Assembly: GCA_018902385.1 (NCBI GenBank)
Contig: JABSSW010000055.1
Location: forward strand, 124,001-188,000
Origin: Physcia stellaris
Lineage: Eukaryota; Ascomycota; Lecanoromycetes; Caliciales; Physciaceae
Reading direction: 5' to 3'
Length of the DNA: 64,000 nt
Position numbers and translations under genes: made by a program. This document shows, piece after piece, positions 63,804 to 64,000 of the stretch (position 1 is the first letter of the stretch; each line of letters opens with the position of its first letter). The notes beneath the pieces were generated by a model. It saw only the letters and a list, made by a program, of their open reading frames with translations. It was not told where the DNA came from and did no database searches.

Positions 63804-64000
63804 ATGCCTTACCTACTCTCCCCAATCCTGAAGCGCCTCTCCTTCATTTGCTTCTGCCGAATCCACAATATCACAACCCAAGGAATCTCCAACGAGTCTA
63901 TCGTACGTCTCTCCGGCTATTTAACGCGACATATGATGGAAAATGATCTGGCGATAACGGACCTGGAACTGGCAATCAAATGGCCGAGATTTCAGGCTGC
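63804..64000 (+). CDS. 5' part of an unknown gene (partial)
   Basis: An ATG at 63804 opens a frame that runs off the window edge (65 codons). It starts MPYLLSPILKRLSFICFCRI and continues IHNITTQGISNESIVRLSGY and ENDLAITDLELAIKWPRFQA. The upstream TATA-type box, pyrimidine-rich leader and protein-like helices support a real gene. No family is recognised; the head could be a weak signal or membrane anchor. Confidence 0.4.
   Translation, partial: MPYLLSPILKRLSFICFCRIHNITTQGISNESIVRLSGYLTRHMMENDLAITDLELAIKWPRFQA

Noticed and set aside
1-64000. CRISPR array, rRNA genes, or LTR/retroviral-type elements
   Set aside because: No regularly spaced short repeats, no rRNA sequence and no LTR pair or reverse-transcriptase-like reading was seen; the only mobile elements recognised are DNA-transposon types.

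Overview
The window is nuclear DNA of a filamentous ascomycete (Pezizomycotina). Genes are compact and carry short GT..AG introns of about 40-80 bp, often with a CTAAC/CTGAC-type branch site. Several families are typical of this group: an LYC1-like acetyltransferase, a Fungal_trans_2 regulator, a fungal STAND-type N-terminal domain with ankyrin repeats, and a DUF4863 protein. The NAC-alpha sequence suggests Dothideomycetes, but that is a guess. Exon structures were worked out by hand from splice signals, reading phase and family knowledge; no search or transcript was available.

Left part (1-29 kb). It holds the end of an unknown gene, translation initiation factor eIF1A, a sugar-type MFS transporter, a medium-chain oxidoreductase, a zinc-cluster-less transcription factor and a DUF4863 (4-hydroxylaminobenzoate lyase-like) enzyme; the last four could form a small catabolic neighbourhood. 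Next come a short F-box protein, an 840-aa Helo-like/ankyrin protein, two convergent GNAT acetyltransferases, a fatty acyl-CoA synthetase ending in a peroxisomal AKL signal, ribosomal protein L14 (with an apparent one-base frameshift in a G-run), NAC subunit alpha, and a seven-helix membrane protein with a Cys-bearing outer N-terminus.

Middle (29-44 kb). A 2.1-kb, very AT-rich, decayed piggyBac-like DNA transposon is bounded by long inverted repeats and GATC. ATP synthase subunit d (ATP7) follows, then a gene-poor stretch with small unknown genes, two neighbouring and possibly paralogous multi-exon unknown genes (39.2-41.5 kb), and an 810-bp non-autonomous TIR element.

Right part (44-64 kb). 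It holds a 7TM protein fused to an RGS-like domain (G-protein signalling), several small unknown helical proteins with Pro-rich N-termini, a secreted six-hairpin glycosidase with C-terminal carbohydrate-binding-type domains, a secreted SMP-30-like beta-propeller, and a 774-aa acidic protein of unknown function built from divergent repeats.

A previously unnamed-looking family of about 200-bp MITE-like elements recurs at nine loci between 5.5 and 62.5 kb. The copies have TCCCATGGTCTGG inverted ends and TA at the junctions; one locus is a three-unit tandem array. They are the main unifying non-coding feature of the window. Two single-base gaps in homopolymer runs (RPL14 and the 62.7-kb gene) suggest some frameshifts are assembly errors rather than gene decay.
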